Assembly (NCBI RefSeq): GCF_052324685.1
Contig: NC_135222.1
Span: 4,620,920-4,684,919, forward strand
Length of the DNA: 64,000 bases
Source: Brachyhypopomus gauderio
Taxonomy: Eukaryota > Chordata > Actinopteri > Gymnotiformes > Hypopomidae
Reading direction: 5' to 3'
The position numbers were made by a program, and so were the translations under genes. This document shows, in pieces, positions 31,929 to 63,508 of the stretch; position 1 is the first letter of the stretch, and each line of letters begins with the position of its first letter. A model generated the notes under the pieces. That model worked only from the letters and a program-made list of their open reading frames with translations, was not told where the DNA came from and ran no database searches.

Positions 31929-34900
31929 AACTGGGTAACTGCGCCCGGGGAAAGCCTTGCCTGCACAAGGACGCCAATATGCATTAGAAATGATGTGTGG
32001 GTTAAACCAACCTTGTAAGCATAAAGTGAAGCCTTTCTCTGTGATCTGCAACAGAGTTGCTTTCACACACATGGTAAATCATGTCTGTGTGGAGGATGTA
32101 TAAAATTGTCCCAGAGACACTCGGTTCACTATAGGTTCCCCGGTACTCCAGTTTGATGTACATTTGGTGTTGAAGTGTTTTGTTTTCTATTTTGAGTGCA
32201 TGACGGACTGTTTTTTCCCCTGGCTGTAGGTGGCTAACCTGAATAGCAAAGACAACACCTACACGTTGAAGGACTGTTTGTTTAAGGAAGTGCAGAAGGA
32301 CTGGCCCGGCTACACCGAGGTGGACCAGCAGATCCTGAAACGCATTCTTGTACGGTAAGCTGCGCTCAGATCTGATCGGCGTCTCGGAAGCGGAGCGTGT
32401 GCCTGCGTCGAGTTCACGCCGTTTGCGCAGGTCTCGCTCGTCTCTGCGTTTCACCTTTTCTCACACGGCTGGTTAGATCTTCTCTTGTCCCAACGCCGCC
32501 TCTTTCCTGTCACGTTTAGTTCCCCCCCCCTCTTCCCTCTCGTGGTAGGTTGAAGGATTGTGTGTCTCAGTAGGGGAGGCGGTTAGTCCAAGCTAAAGTC
32601 CTTTCCTTCACTGCTAAATTTAGTGCACGTTGCAGTGCGCCGTGTTCCAGCTGCCGTTTCAAAACACCGGTCCGAGGCGTCTCTCCCAACGTGAGCGGAT
32701 CGCATTGCGCATCTGGGCTGCACTTTGAACCCTGGGCTTGCGCTTATCAGCAAACGCCACTTTTCGTGTCGAGTCGATACGCACGCAAGCGTTCGAATCC
32801 GAGGCCGTCATGCAGGAGCGGCCCGGGAGAGCTGTGACGCAGCCCTGCTCCGGCACACGCTGCTCCGAGCGCGTGTGGGCGGCACAACTCCAAGGTCCAC
32901 GCACCTGCACCACCACCACCGTGGCGGCTACTGCTCACCTACCTGCCCCATACCCCCCCCTCCCTCACCCCTCCCCCGAACACTTGAGTTCTCGGTGTCT
33001 CTCTCTGCCCCCTGCTGACGGAGCCGGTCACTTTATGACGTCACCCCATTCGTCTGTGAGTCACTGGCGTAAAAAAAACAAAAACCAAAGCCCTGGCTCA
33101 GAACCGCTAATGACTCAAAGCTGCGCACTGCATGTGTTCCGCACGTGAAAGCGAAAGCGTGTGTGTGCGTATGTGAAAGCGTGAAGGGGTCGACCCGGAT
33201 GATTTCGTTTAATCGTTTCTGACGGCTACACGTGGTTAGCTGCTCAAGAACCTTTTGGCGGCCTTGGTTAGCAGATAAACGTCGATTGTGCAAAGCCAAA
33301 GTGAAGCAGCTCGTGCCGCTTTGCTAAGGTCTGCGTCGAACTTGCTCCGCATCATCTGTCGTTACTAAAGCCAGTCGCTCGTTCCAAACCGTTTCCGGTA
33401 CACTTTACGTAACCCAGCCGTGTCCTGCCTGCTCTGTCTGTTTGGCACGTATCGTAACAAATAAGAGTTTCCGTGGGCGTGTCATACGGTGCTCTCCTCT
33501 GATGTGATTCTTGTCTCCACAGGAAACTGTGCAAGGCCCAGAGCAGCGCTCCAACCCCCGGGGACGGGCCGGGCAGCCCGCACAAGGAGCCGGCCAACAG
33601 CTCTCCCTCCCAGGTCAGCCTGCGGCACTCCCGCCCCGCCTCCCCTCCCCCGCAGCGCCACACGTACGCTGCAGAACTCCCATCTGGTGCCTCAACGCAC
33701 CGTGGTTCAGGAGCCGGTAGGAGAACGGGTTTGTAGGAGGGCAGGTTAAGCGAGTAAATCTTCGCAAATCTGCTGTCAAAACAGGATGCCGTAACTGACA
33801 CTGAATTTTTTTTGTTTTTATTTTACCTGGTTTTTAAGGTTTTATACAGTTATAAAATGTATTTTTTGTGTGTTTAGTGTTAACATTTTTTTCTGTTAAG
33901 TGGAAATGGATCACATCAGGTTTACCAGTTTGATCATAAATCTTGCAACCCTCTACAAACCCTCTACGTATTTCGTATGTGTGCGCACGCGCCTGTTATA
34001 ATCCAGGGTTTCTGGGTCAAACTGATTTGGTTGCAAAATGCATGTTTACTGTTTTCCTGACTGCTGATTTGACCCGGAGTTTCTCGGCCATAGGGCCACG
34101 GCATCTGTTGTTGGTGTAGATTATATGTCATGACCCATCTTCTTCGTGGTAAATACCACTGCGGCTTCCCCATGCGAAGCTCCCGTGGCCAATCGGACGC
34201 TGGCCTGGCCTTCACCCCGCCTCCTTTTGTGGCTGGGTTTCATCTCGCTGCGCATTTTAATTGGGGGGTGAAGCAGCAAGTGATAAGCAGTGACCATCCC
34301 CCCAAATTCTGGAGCTTAGCTGCAAACATGCAACTTGCAAACAAGCCACACACTTGTATAACTACGCCCATCGGCTGTGATCGCGATTTTAGGAATGGAG
34401 GTCAATGTTCAGCCATTGATTTGATATTTAGTGAAATTTAAGTCCACAAAAATGTTAGTTAATGGAAAAATTAGGTCATTTAAACGGGTGTTTTGGTGGT
34501 TTTCAGAATTTCTGGTAATTGGTGCATACTGCAAGCACCTGGTGATGTTTAACACGGAGTCACTGAGTATGTGTGAATCCAAACTGGTTCTGAGGCTGGT
34601 GAACTACTGCTGTGGGGGCCATAGTTCCACTATGTATACGGACCTTTTCAGTTTGGGGTTCTTTGCTGTTGAGGTCACCTTCAAGCCTTATTCAAACCTT
34701 CGTGGCCTTATTTCGTTTCTACAGAAAAGGTCTGCTGTAGACTTCATTGACCCCCTGGCCAACAAGAAGCCCCGAATATCACATCTCGTCAGCAAGGTCG
34801 CTGGCCCCATCAACGGCAAGCTAACTTCCTCTAACGGGAAGGACTCGTCCGGCTCTCAGACGGCGCCGGCCGTGGCCGAGAGCTCTTCTGTCGTGCCTCT

Positions 34901-37082
34901 GCCGCTCCCGGACCTCCACGGGCCTTTCGACCCGCTGTCGGACGTCAGCAACGACTCTAGCCACAACGGGCGGGACTGTGAGGGCCCGGAAGCGGCGGTG
35001 TCGGAGCGGCTTAGCCACCCGCCCGCGCCGGCGGCCGCGAGCTCCACCCAGACGCCGAGCGGCCCGGTCTGCTCGTCTCCGGGCCGCGCCAGCACGGCCG
35101 GACCCCAGACCCGGAGCAGCTCGCCCTCCTTGCACGGCAAGTCCAAGAAAAAGTCCAAAAAACACAAGGACAAAGACAAGTCCAAGGAGAAAGACAGGGA
35201 CAGAGAGCGGGGAGTCAAGAGGGAGCGGAGCGGAGGGGAGAGCGGAGGCTCGGAGCCTAGGAAGCAGTGTGAGGTCACGACGTGTCCCGACTTGAGCCGG
35301 AGCAGTATTCCACACAAAAGCACAGGTACACACCCCTGCTCGTCCTTAAAGAATGCAGTGTCGGGTGCAGGAGTAGACGGAGAGGCACCGAGGGTTATTA
35401 GCTTTTGCATTGTTTCTTTTAATGTGTTCCTTTTATGAATTTTTAGCTGTATATATCAAACATCGTTTGAAATTCATATAAATATATTTCCATATTTATT
35501 TTTAAAGAAAACCTAGGAATCTAATTGCAGTCTAAAGTCCAGAAGCCTCGGCTTGTTTTACAGGGTTTTTACCACTATTTCTACCCTCATGTAAAAGTCC
35601 CACTGTTCCCCTTTCACAGAAAAATAGAGAAAGCTGCACACCTGGATAAATACGACCAATGATCGGCCATTTGGGTGAAATTGAAACTTTTCATATAGAG
35701 AAAACGGAAAACCTTTGTGGGATACAGATGACTTCTTGCATGTATACAGGATTCCTACCTGTATTCCTGCAACCTGTTTTCTGTCCTTTATCATTTTTGT
35801 CACATGTGGCATGAGACGGAACCCGTGTAAAGGTTTTAAAGTGAATAACCTTATCACTAAATGATAAAAACTTTATCCTCTGTCTCCTCTTTACTTTCCC
35901 ATTAAATCAATGTGCACATCTACCAAGCTGCTTGACAGATGTTTCAAATACTTTCTTAAATTTGTTCTCCTAAATGTCTGGCAACGTGCTTCCAGGTGTT
36001 TGGTACCAAGCACTCGTCTGTAGCGTCCCGTGTTCCTCTCATCTGTCCAGGTCTCTTGTCCAGTCCTTGTACCCTCGTTTACCTCTCGTGTTTCCCTTCA
36101 GATCTAAACGGAATGTGCGGCAGCTCCAGTATTTCCGCTTCTTCGTCCGAGACTGCCGACTATTTATCGTAAGCACCGCTCGATCTCGATGCGTCGTTCA
36201 AATACTGTGCAGATTTTGACATCAGTGGCTAAAGCGTAGCCTTCGTAGTTTTTGTGTGTGTGTGTGTTTATTTATTTTGTTTGTTTCACTTCGGAACCGC
36301 CTGTCGTGCTCGATCGTGGCGTCGCCCTCCCTGTCCTGCACACGTGAGCAGGAAGTACATGGCCATCGGCTCCCAAGAGCAGCGTCAGAGCTACAAGAAT
36401 GACTTCAACAGCGAGTACAGCGAGTACCGGGGCCTGCACGCGCGGATAGAGGGCATCACACGGCAGTTCACCGTGCTGGACGCTCAGCTCCGACAGCTCC
36501 AGCAGGGCACCGATAAGTACAAGGTGACCGGCGAGCTCCACGCTAGTTCGATACGTGCGCACGACTTTGGAGCTAAGCGTTTCTACACCGTCTTGAGCGG
36601 TAAAACAAGCTAGCTGTTTATGGCCATATTGCACAGACCCCAACAGGTTATCTCTGCTTTTGTGCAGTACAGTATAATTAGGCATTGCTTTGGCAAAGTG
36701 ATAATTGGTCTAATTATCCAATTGTCCTAATGTGTTCGGTTAGGGTGCCTTTATGTGCATGTATATCTATGTATTTAGGTGAAGTGTAATTGACATTCAC
36801 AAATATGTTTTCATAATTGTTTCTCTATTCACAGACAATCCACAATCAGATACTTCAAGAGTATCGCAAAATAAAAAAGGTACACTGTAAAGCCTCATCT
36901 CGCCACACAGATACATTAAATATACATCTAGGAAAAATATTCATCATTGTTTCCTCTTTCCTCAGACTAACCCTGACTATAGCCAAGAGAGGAACCGCTG
37001 TGAATATCTCCACAACAAACTGGCACATATAAAGAAACTTATAGCAGAATATGATCAGAAACAGCTTCAAAACTGGCACTAA
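16911..37082 (+). CDS. ell: RNA polymerase II elongation factor ELL, complete, 647 aa
   Basis: ELL suppresses transient pausing by RNA polymerase II and is a subunit of the super elongation and little elongation complexes. Exons: 16911-17045, 24335-24379, 29074-29195, 31097-31260, 31633-31892, 32230-32354, 33523-33613, 34725-35325, 36102-36168, 36352-36523, 36835-36879, 36966-37082; phases close. The N-terminal ELL domain reads [74 protein letters not shown] and [16 protein letters not shown] (exons 1-6). A Ser/Pro linker follows with [14 protein letters not shown] and a Lys-rich tract at 35141-35250. The C-terminal occludin-homology domain (about residues 537-647, exons 10-12) starts [20 protein letters not shown]. 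The known exon pattern and the GC-rich Ala-Leu-Lys start support the chosen ATG. It equals human ELL (621 aa) in layout, with a slightly longer linker. Confidence 0.97.
17046..24334 (+). other. ell: ell intron 1
   Basis: A 7.3 kb intron. Its first 650 bp are rich in CTAGC/GCTAGC words (17120-17165, 17360-17480, 17640-17660). It contains short CA/GT runs (around 19064-19090 and 20438-20456) and the 345-bp TC-rich tract at 21882-22226. I see no exon or recognised transposon in the rest. Confidence 0.8.
21882..22226. repeat. (TC)n/(TCTG)n polypyrimidine-rich tract
   Basis: About 345 bp of TCTC and TCTG mixtures on the + strand, ending in a pure TC run. Two long Ser/Leu/Val/Cys ORFs across it are products of the repeat. 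Confidence 0.95.
24380..29073 (+). other. ell: ell intron 2
   Basis: A 4.7 kb intron following the 45-nt exon 2. It holds a poly-G run near 27084-27096, a CA run at 28563-28583 and the 37-bp tandem repeat just before exon 3. The part at 27860-28520 is relatively CpG-rich but shows no coding similarity. Confidence 0.8.
28855..29002. repeat. 37-bp tandem repeat, 4 copies
   Basis: The unit beginning CAGGAGAGACACAGACTGCC recurs at 28855, 28892, 28929 and 28966, and the copies are almost identical. It ends about 70 bp before the acceptor of ell exon 3. Confidence 0.93.
29670..30760 (-). mobile_element. Degenerate Tc1-like DNA transposon
   Basis: Two minus-strand frames resemble Tc1-family transposase. 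One at 30182-30496 ends in the sequence around the first catalytic Asp (LFTDES). One at 29754-30020 holds the central to C-terminal part with [12 protein letters not shown] and [14 protein letters not shown], the second Asp and the DDE-type terminal motif. The frames are broken by stops and shifts, so the copy is dead. Inverted matches flank it: tcaatgtttcaataac at 29675-29690 against gtactgaaacattga at 30739-30753. A 13-bp unit repeats four times inside (30435-30486). It lies in ell intron 3, antisense to ell. Confidence 0.85.
30435..30486. repeat. 13-bp tandem repeat, 4 copies
   Basis: GGTCGTCTGCGTG is repeated four times in direct tandem within the Tc1-like remnant. It produces the Arg/Asp/Thr-rich end of the antisense frame. 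Confidence 0.9.
31897..31925. repeat. (AC)n microsatellite at the ell exon 5 donor
   Basis: Fourteen AC dinucleotides begin only a few bases after the exon 5 donor (CAACAG|GTGGAC, 31892/31893). They are part of ell intron 5. Confidence 0.95.
32355..34724 (+). other. ell: ell introns 6 and 7 around exon 7
   Basis: Intron 6 (32355-33522) and intron 7 (33614-34724) flank the 91-nt exon 7. They show short C-runs (32521-32530, 32946-32954) but no transposon, coding similarity or long repeat. The open frame running into exon 8 from 34431 begins inside intron 7 and is not a separate gene. Confidence 0.75.
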
Positions 37083-37202
37083 CCATGTTGTGTAAAATAT
37101 TTTTTTTCTTTTTTCTTTCTCTTCTGGAAACAACGAGAGAGAAACTCTGGATTTGTAGGATATATATTTTTTTCTTTATCCTTTTTTTTTGGCTTGCTCT
37201 AA

Positions 37203-37208
37203 AATAAA
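37203..37208 (+). terminator. ell: Candidate proximal ell polyadenylation signal
   Basis: AATAAA 120 nt after the ell stop codon. Confidence 0.4.
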
Positions 37209-39644
37209 AGTTGCTCTAATGTAAAATGCCACGTAAAGAAGTATTTTCCCCTCATGGAGGGGGCCAAGCTCTCTAGTGAGGGCAATACAAACTGAGTTCT
37301 TTTTTTCTTTCTGTTTTTGGGGGTGGGGTTGGTTCTTTTGGCAAATGTGGCCACGCCTCCCTGTGTTGATACACTGCATATGGGAAAAGCCTTGTGGGGC
37401 CTCTGCTCTCTGCTGCCCTTTCTCAAAAGCACACAGGCCTCCCCCAGTGAGCAGAAGAGGAGTCTCGGCCTTGGGGAGCTCGCCACCAGTCCGGCCCTCA
37501 CGCGCTGAACAGGGACGAGCAACACTGATGCATAGTTCGCTCAACACGGCTCCTCCTCCTTTGTTTAGTACAAAAAAAGATAAAGATTTATTATTTCTCT
37601 ATCAATTAAATGGAAGGTACTTATATTTTGTTTTTTTTTTTTATTTATTTTATTTTTCTGGGGTTATACCAGATCTTGTACACTCCTCAGTATGATTTTT
37701 CCCCCCCTATCAATCTATCAAAAAAAAAAAAAACACGAAAAAAAAAGTATTTTATGCAAATGCTGCCTTGTTTTTCAGGTGCATAGTTTGCATAGTTTAT
37801 TCTCTTTCTTATGCAGAGGTTTCCCCTGTACGTATTTGACCAAGACAGCTTAGCCATTTCTTACATTGTGTGCAGTGTTATACCGGTATCTCATGTGCAA
37901 TGGATGTGTATTACATGCCTACAAGAGGGAGAGTGGTATCTGCAGAAGCTTAGCCAGCTTCCGTACCGGCAAACTAGAGCTGTGCTGAAGCGCACGCTTG
38001 GCCACGCCCTCCGTGCCAGGGGTGGGCGTGGCCCCGGCGTTCACATCCTCCCGCTGGTGTTCCAGCCAGCTAGACTAAGCAAAGAGGCCAGGCAGGGTCG
38101 CAGAGCTGCCCTCCGCCTTCAGTTATGCAGAGGCCTAGTACTACAGACACAGCAGCATCCTGACTGCTGTGCTGGGCTCTGGCCTCTTTCATTAAGGTCC
38201 TATTCCTCCCTCAAACAGACAAGATTGTATCCCTTTAAAGTACCTCGGGCACGCGCACACGCGGGGACACCCGGAGAGGGACACCCAGTGTGCAGAACTG
38301 CTTCTGATACCGTACTGTCTCTCAGTGCTACTGTCTTCTGTTTACCAGCCCTTTTTAAGTCCGATGGTAATGTAGAGCTTACTCTAACTGTATTTTTGGG
38401 TAAACGTGTAACTTAGACTTTTTCTATCATGATTCATAAACATGCAGTAATCTCCGGGTGACCCTGTTCTCTAGATGGTCTGGCCTCCTTTCCAGCGTTT
38501 CTGAGATGACTGTTAAACACCGAGGGACCGATCTCTGAGGCGCTTACGGCCAAAACTCGCCTTCTGATCGCATCCGTGTAAAGGTTATACACAAAGCTTC
38601 AGATGACGTGATTTTTGTCCCCGAAAAGCCTCAGACAGAATGATTTTTGAAACCAACAGTGCAAGAGAGCTCTCGACAAACGGTTCATCTGTTGTCAGGG
38701 CATCTATTGTGTTTTTAATATTGAGCTTTTTATGTTTAAACATCACAGTTCTGCACTTTGCACAGCCTATTGCTATTACTGTTACCTGGGTTTTGTTGCA
38801 AGGATAGCGTTTCCTTGTCCATGTAAGTGCATGCTTTTGTGAAACGTGTTTTTCAAGAAAAGAAAAAAAAAAAGGCAAGCCCACCAGTCCTTGCATCATA
38901 ATGTCATACTGCTGTTGAAGGGCATTCAGATCCAAACAAAGCCTGGTGAGACTTGTGTGCACCAGCGCTCCAGGACTGGGAACAGAACGTACCTTCCTAG
39001 TTTTCCCATCAGGAACGCTGCTCTCTTGTGCTCGGTTCCATAATTTTTTTTTTTTTTTGTGGTTCTAGAATTTGCTTTGGGCCTCGTACTTTACCTTTGA
39101 GTACATTTAAGGACTTAAATGAGAAACCTCTGTAAGGCACAGGGGTCTTCCTCTTTAGCCTTTTATCTAAAATGGACCACATTTAAATGAGTATGAACAC
39201 AAATGAGTAGGTTTTTCATTTCGTGTGGGTTTGTTCTCTTTCTGCTGGCATTTCATAGTTCTAACTGGTGCTAAAGCTAATGGGTACAATCTGCAAAGTA
39301 ACATTTGGGTCTTGTCATTTTGGATGCATTTCATTGTCTTGGTTTCACTTCAGTAATGCTGTCAACGGTGCAAAAGAAATTGGCTTAAGAAATGTGCACA
39401 ACCCCAGAGAAGATAGCATTTGTTGGGATTTATAGTCTGCTGTGCTGTTGGTGTGGGTAGAAAACACACACTATAATGAGCTAGGCTGAATGTGCCAAAT
39501 GACCTGTTGTATAGGTTTGCATAAGATGAAATATGCTGCTGTTTTAGCAAAAGGGGAGGCTTCTGAAAAGATGTTAACGCTAAAACCCAAAGCGTGCTTT
39601 TTGAAACGATATGGGACTGGGACTGAAATTTGTCTTAGTATTTC

Positions 39645-39650
39645 AATAAA
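39645..39650 (+). terminator. ell: Candidate distal ell polyadenylation signal
   Basis: AATAAA followed by a GT/T-rich stretch (39664-39677), the usual arrangement of a cleavage site. It is the last good candidate before the intergenic gap. Confidence 0.5.
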
Positions 39651-39680
39651 ACTCTTGAAAACCGTTTTGTCTTTTTGGAC

Positions 39681-41740
39681 TCGGGTCGATATTTTCGAGT
39701 TTGGATGAGTGTGAGTGTCGGGCGTCGCTGGTAAGTCACATTGGATCAACGGCATGTTGTGAATAATGTTGTCCACTAGATGGAAGCACAGACTTGCAAA
39801 TTCGGTTGATCCTGCAGTGTGAGGACATGGAGTACTTCAAAGATTTTCTTGCAGTTACCTTAATGGAGTGTTGAGCCATACAAATAAAAAGAAATGCTTG
39901 TCGTTTTTGGGAACATTAGATTCTCATACAATAGCAACAACTGCAATGTAAAGGAACCTATGCCAAGGACAACAGATAGGACACAGTGGCCTGTTTCCCC
40001 ACTGAGACCATATGTTGCTGCTCTCTCTGTCTCCGTTTCCAAGCTGGAACCGAGACCCACTCCTCATATGGCAGCAGTGACGATGCCTAGCTAGCTGAAA
40101 TATTAACACTTCAGTAGACAGTCTTGCACGCATCTCCATAAGCAAAATGCGATAAATTCACATGCACAATGCAACGGAACGCAATGTTTGAAATTTGGTC
40201 ACTCTTGTTCCAGTTGGCTTTGTAGAGTCGAGTTTGGCTTGGGACCACTTTGTTGGCCTCTGTGTGTGTGGGGGGTGTGTCAGAGAGTTCAACTTGGCAG
40301 CACTCCAGATCCCTCGTTCATCCAATAACACACACAGCCCCTTATGAGACACCCCAAAGGTATCTTAGGACTGCAAATTACAGGCTGACATATACTTCTC
40401 TCATGCTGGCATGAATGCAGTGTACAGTTGAATCAAAACCATCATATGGTCTGCTGATTCATGATGGGTTAAAAATCTTTCTTTATGCGCAGTGGAATAA
40501 TCTTCAACTGGTTTTAGCACAATGGTGCAAATCTGTAATTATGGTCTTGGAACACTATGGCAAGATTTTGTAGGTGCTTACCTTCTGACTGGGATTGTCA
40601 TGTGTTTGCTAGCATATCTGAACTTGTACATCTGAACAGTCAAGAAACATAGTTACAAAGAGAGGTGACAGAATGTGCTCTGATGAGTGGTTCATCATGG
40701 ATTGTATTCTCTAACTCGGGAGATTCCTACATAATAGGTACAATACTATTAATAAAAGGCAAATGGCTTGAAAGGAAGCATAAAAAGGTATGGATTGACC
40801 CCAGCAACAGCATGGCTGTGTCAGTCTATTATTTCTGACACACAGGACACCCTGAAATAATCAGTCCTGGATTTTGACATTTGGCCCAAATCCTATCTCA
40901 GGTAATGTATGTGCCTACTCTTAAATTATTACTGTTATTATTATGATTATTAAAGCATAATTGATAAACAGTTAAAATGTAAAAAAAAAATACCATAATT
41001 ACAAATATGAAATAAACTTTTTTCATACAGCGTCAATTTCCATGTGATATAATCTGAACAACCAACCAAAGATATGGTACTCATACAAGATACTAACCCC
41101 TATTATTTTGGAAAGGGGGACATTTTCACACGAGTCATTTCCTTCGTTTCAAATCAACACAGTTATGTCAGTGTGGAAAGGACACAGCACCAGACACCCC
41201 ATAACTGGTTCAACTACGAACCCTAACCAACTAAACACTCAGTTTTGGCACATGGTAAGATTCTGAACAGATAAACAGTCCGTAACCAGTTTTTTTTCTG
41301 ACTCATCTTGATCCAAGTTACAGTAAGCTAGCTACCTAGCTAGTTGCTAGCTGTTCTAAGTTGCGGAGAACTCTCGACTGGAGACCGTTATCTTCATTAG
41401 CTGCTTATATCGTCTAATGGATTCAAAATTATATTAAAATAGTGGCAGTTGTATTTAAAATTCATGAATACTCGACATGCATGTCCGTTAATCTAGCTGA
41501 AGGCATTTAGTAGGAAGTTGCCCTTAAGTTCCCGGCACATTCAAACATTTTCTGTTGACCTGCGTTATGAAGAGGAAAGTGGTACATCCCGCCTATTCAA
41601 CGGTTATCGGCACTGGAAACTTTTATTCGTCAATAAACTCCAGTCGATTTGTGTCATCGCCATCCAACCAATGTTAAAGCTAAAATAAGTAATCCCCGTA
41701 TTATGTCGGTAAGTTGTGTTTTCGTTCTCGTTCGCACCGA
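39681..41740. other. ell-dot1l intergenic gap
   Basis: About 2 kb, AT-rich, with no gene or recognised transposon. CTAGC-type words cluster at 41325-41352, 400 bp before the probable dot1l promoter. Confidence 0.6.
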
Positions 41741-61187
<19,447 letters not shown>

Positions 61188-61530
61188 CCCCGCCTCCTCC
61201 TCATCGTCCCGCCCCTTCACCGTGCACTACCCGCCTCACCTGCCCTCGCCCTCCGCCCCCTGCACCGGCAGCGGGGGCGGGGCCGCGGCCTCCTGGAGGA
61301 CTGTGGGTATGCAGGCGCCCTTCGCCGCCTCGCAGGTCCCTAGCAGCCGCCCCAGATAGGAGGCGGCACGAGCAGGGAGCAGGGGAGGGGGGCGGGGCTT
61401 AGCAGGATCCTGGGGCAAATTTATAATGACAATGCTGCATTGCCCCTGCTTCACTGCACTCAGTCTGAACAAGGTATGTGCTTGGCTTCAGTGGGCTCCA
61501 ACCGCTCTCCACATATTTTGTCCGTCTTCA

Positions 61531-61531
<1 letters not shown>

Positions 61532-61586
<55 letters not shown>
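61532..61586. repeat. (GT)n microsatellite
   Basis: About 27 GT dinucleotides in the dot1l 3' region. Confidence 0.95.
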
Positions 61587-61588
<2 letters not shown>

Positions 61589-62219
61589 ATGAGTTATTGC
61601 TTACTCGATCACTTTGCTTTCTCTTTCTTCAGGTAACTGAAGCGATCTACCTCATCCTAACATAACCTATGCAATGGACAGGTGTGGACCAATGGGCTCG
61701 CCTCCCTCTGGTGCTCCCACGCTCATTACGGCCGCAGCGCTAGAACAGACATGGGAATCAGAATGCAACCAAGGTGCAGCAGAACTCCAACACATTGAAA
61801 AGCAGATTCCCGCATCCACACACACACACACACACAGGCACACGCAGACGCAGCTCCACGCAGTACCCTTGCTCCAGTGTGGAGACGGGAGACCCCTACA
61901 CACACACACATACACACGACAACGTCAACATCCACTTCTCTTACACCTGTACTTGAGCAGACAGCTTTGCCTAATCATCAGTCAGGCTTTTTAATGCAGT
62001 CAGACATGCTGCCAGTATGTAGTTAACACGCAGCACGTTCAAGGCACACTTTTAGAAATTGAAAAAAATTCTGGGTTTTTTTTTTGGTCATTGTTTCTTT
62101 GGTTGTTTGTCTTTATATTTATTTTGGGCCCCGTATATATGTTGAATTCCTTTAGAGCATGACAGTCACGTGTTCAGATCATTCTGGAACACCTGGTGTT
62201 GGGTTATATAATGGAGGGG

Positions 62220-62411
62220 TATATACTAGAGCTGTCAATTCCAGGTTCCGCAATTAAAAGTCCTCACCAGGATTTTGCTCAGGCTTCCTGGATTGTGTTG
62301 ATTCCACTAATTTTACCTGGATTGCACTAATTAGAAAATCTAGCAAGCTTGAGCAAAATCCTGGTGAGGACTTTTAATCGTGGAACCTGGAATTGACACC
62401 ACTAGTATATA
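62220..62411. mobile_element. MITE-like foldback element with 67-bp arms
   Basis: The arms 62220-62286 and 62345-62411 are reverse complements with about five mismatches, separated by a 58-nt loop. They start TATATACTAG on each side and contain GTCAATTCCAGGTTCC and TCCTCACCAGGATTTTGCTC. No coding frame is present. The structure fits a non-autonomous DNA transposon; its family is not recognised. Confidence 0.88.
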
Positions 62412-62945
62412 CGTAAATCTAACCCTGCTGGGTGAGCATAGACCTTTAAAACCAAATATGGTTCTGTATTTTTAATGTTATGGATAATAACAAAAAGGAT
62501 TGTAAGCATTTAATTCAAGCTGCAGCTGTTGTAACATTTACACTGGAAATCAGACCTGTGGAGCTGTTTATTACACATGACTGGTAATAGTTTCATTTTA
62601 TGCGCTTGAAAGAAATTACAGTGATCATTTTATAGACATGCGCACGCACACACGCACAGATTAAGCACAACTTGGAGTGAACACTGATGGCCTGTGTAAG
62701 CCAATCAGGTTAGTCTGTGTGAGCCAATCAGGTTAGTCTGTGCAGCTGCCCGCGCTCTAATCACTACGTTCACCCCAGCTTGACACATTTGCTGTCTGCT
62801 TCTTCTCTTTATTGCTTTTCACTTTAATGTCTGTTACAACTGAATCTTCCATTTCTCTCTTAATTACTGATGAAATCTTAGAGATGCATACACTTGGAGC
62901 TCAGTGTTGTACATGGTACCTATTCAGGTGATTTTGTCTGAGACT

Positions 62946-62951
62946 AATAAA
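62946..62951 (+). terminator. dot1l: Candidate dot1l polyadenylation signal
   Basis: AATAAA followed by a GT-rich stretch, 1.6 kb after the last coding exon. Confidence 0.4.
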
Positions 62952-63064
62952 GATTTGTGGTGCTCAAAGCCCTTCTGCTCAGAAGGGTTTCACAAAGACT
63001 TAGCGTCTGCCTTTGCATGGTCCTGTCCACTGATGTGGTGCTCCCTGCAAGCAGGAAAACCAGC

Positions 63065-63066
<2 letters not shown>

Positions 63067-63096
<30 letters not shown>
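63067..63096. repeat. (CA)n microsatellite
   Basis: About 15 CA dinucleotides. Confidence 0.95.
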
Positions 63097-63098
<2 letters not shown>

Positions 63099-63502
63099 GA
63101 AGAATCACACACTGGGGAAATGCAACATGTTTAAAAGAACTACTGGGCAACTTTCACTCTCTCCCTGTTTTAAGTTTTGTACTGTGAATGAGAATCACTC
63201 TCAGACTGTATAATTGTATATAATTTAATTATTTATCTTTTTTTTTCTTTTAATGTAATTGTTTTTGTTGATATTTTTGTGTAACAGAGCACAATATGTG
63301 CGGTGTGTGTACTTGATTCAGTCTAAAAACAAACAAACATGGTGCTATGATCTGTACAACTCTGGACTGTGCCTATTTATATAAAAAAACATCACAATAA
63401 GATCCATTCTGGGTGCTTCTGTTAACAGGGACTTTTATTTACTGCTTGTGGCCCCCCTCCCCCTTTATTTTATTTTATTTTTACATTTATTTATACTATA
63501 GC

Positions 63503-63508
63503 ATTAAA
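63503..63508 (+). terminator. dot1l: Candidate distal dot1l polyadenylation signal
   Basis: ATTAAA variant hexamer at the end of a T/AT-rich 3'UTR-like stretch. Confidence 0.35.

Larger units (their letters stand above)
37083..39680 (+). other. ell: ell 3'UTR
   Basis: AT-rich sequence after the ell stop. An early AATAAA at 37203-37208 would give a short 3'UTR and a later one at 39645-39650 a 2.6 kb 3'UTR. The 201-codon open frame near 37811-38416 has no recognisable similarity and is treated as untranslated sequence. Confidence 0.55.

Noticed and set aside
34431..34724. N-terminal extension of the ell exon 8 frame
   Set aside because: A clear acceptor at 34723-34724 and the match to the ELL family begin at [17 protein letters not shown]; the extension is intron 7.
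37811..38416. 201-codon frame after ell
   Set aside because: No recognised domain or start context, and it lies between the two candidate ell polyadenylation sites.
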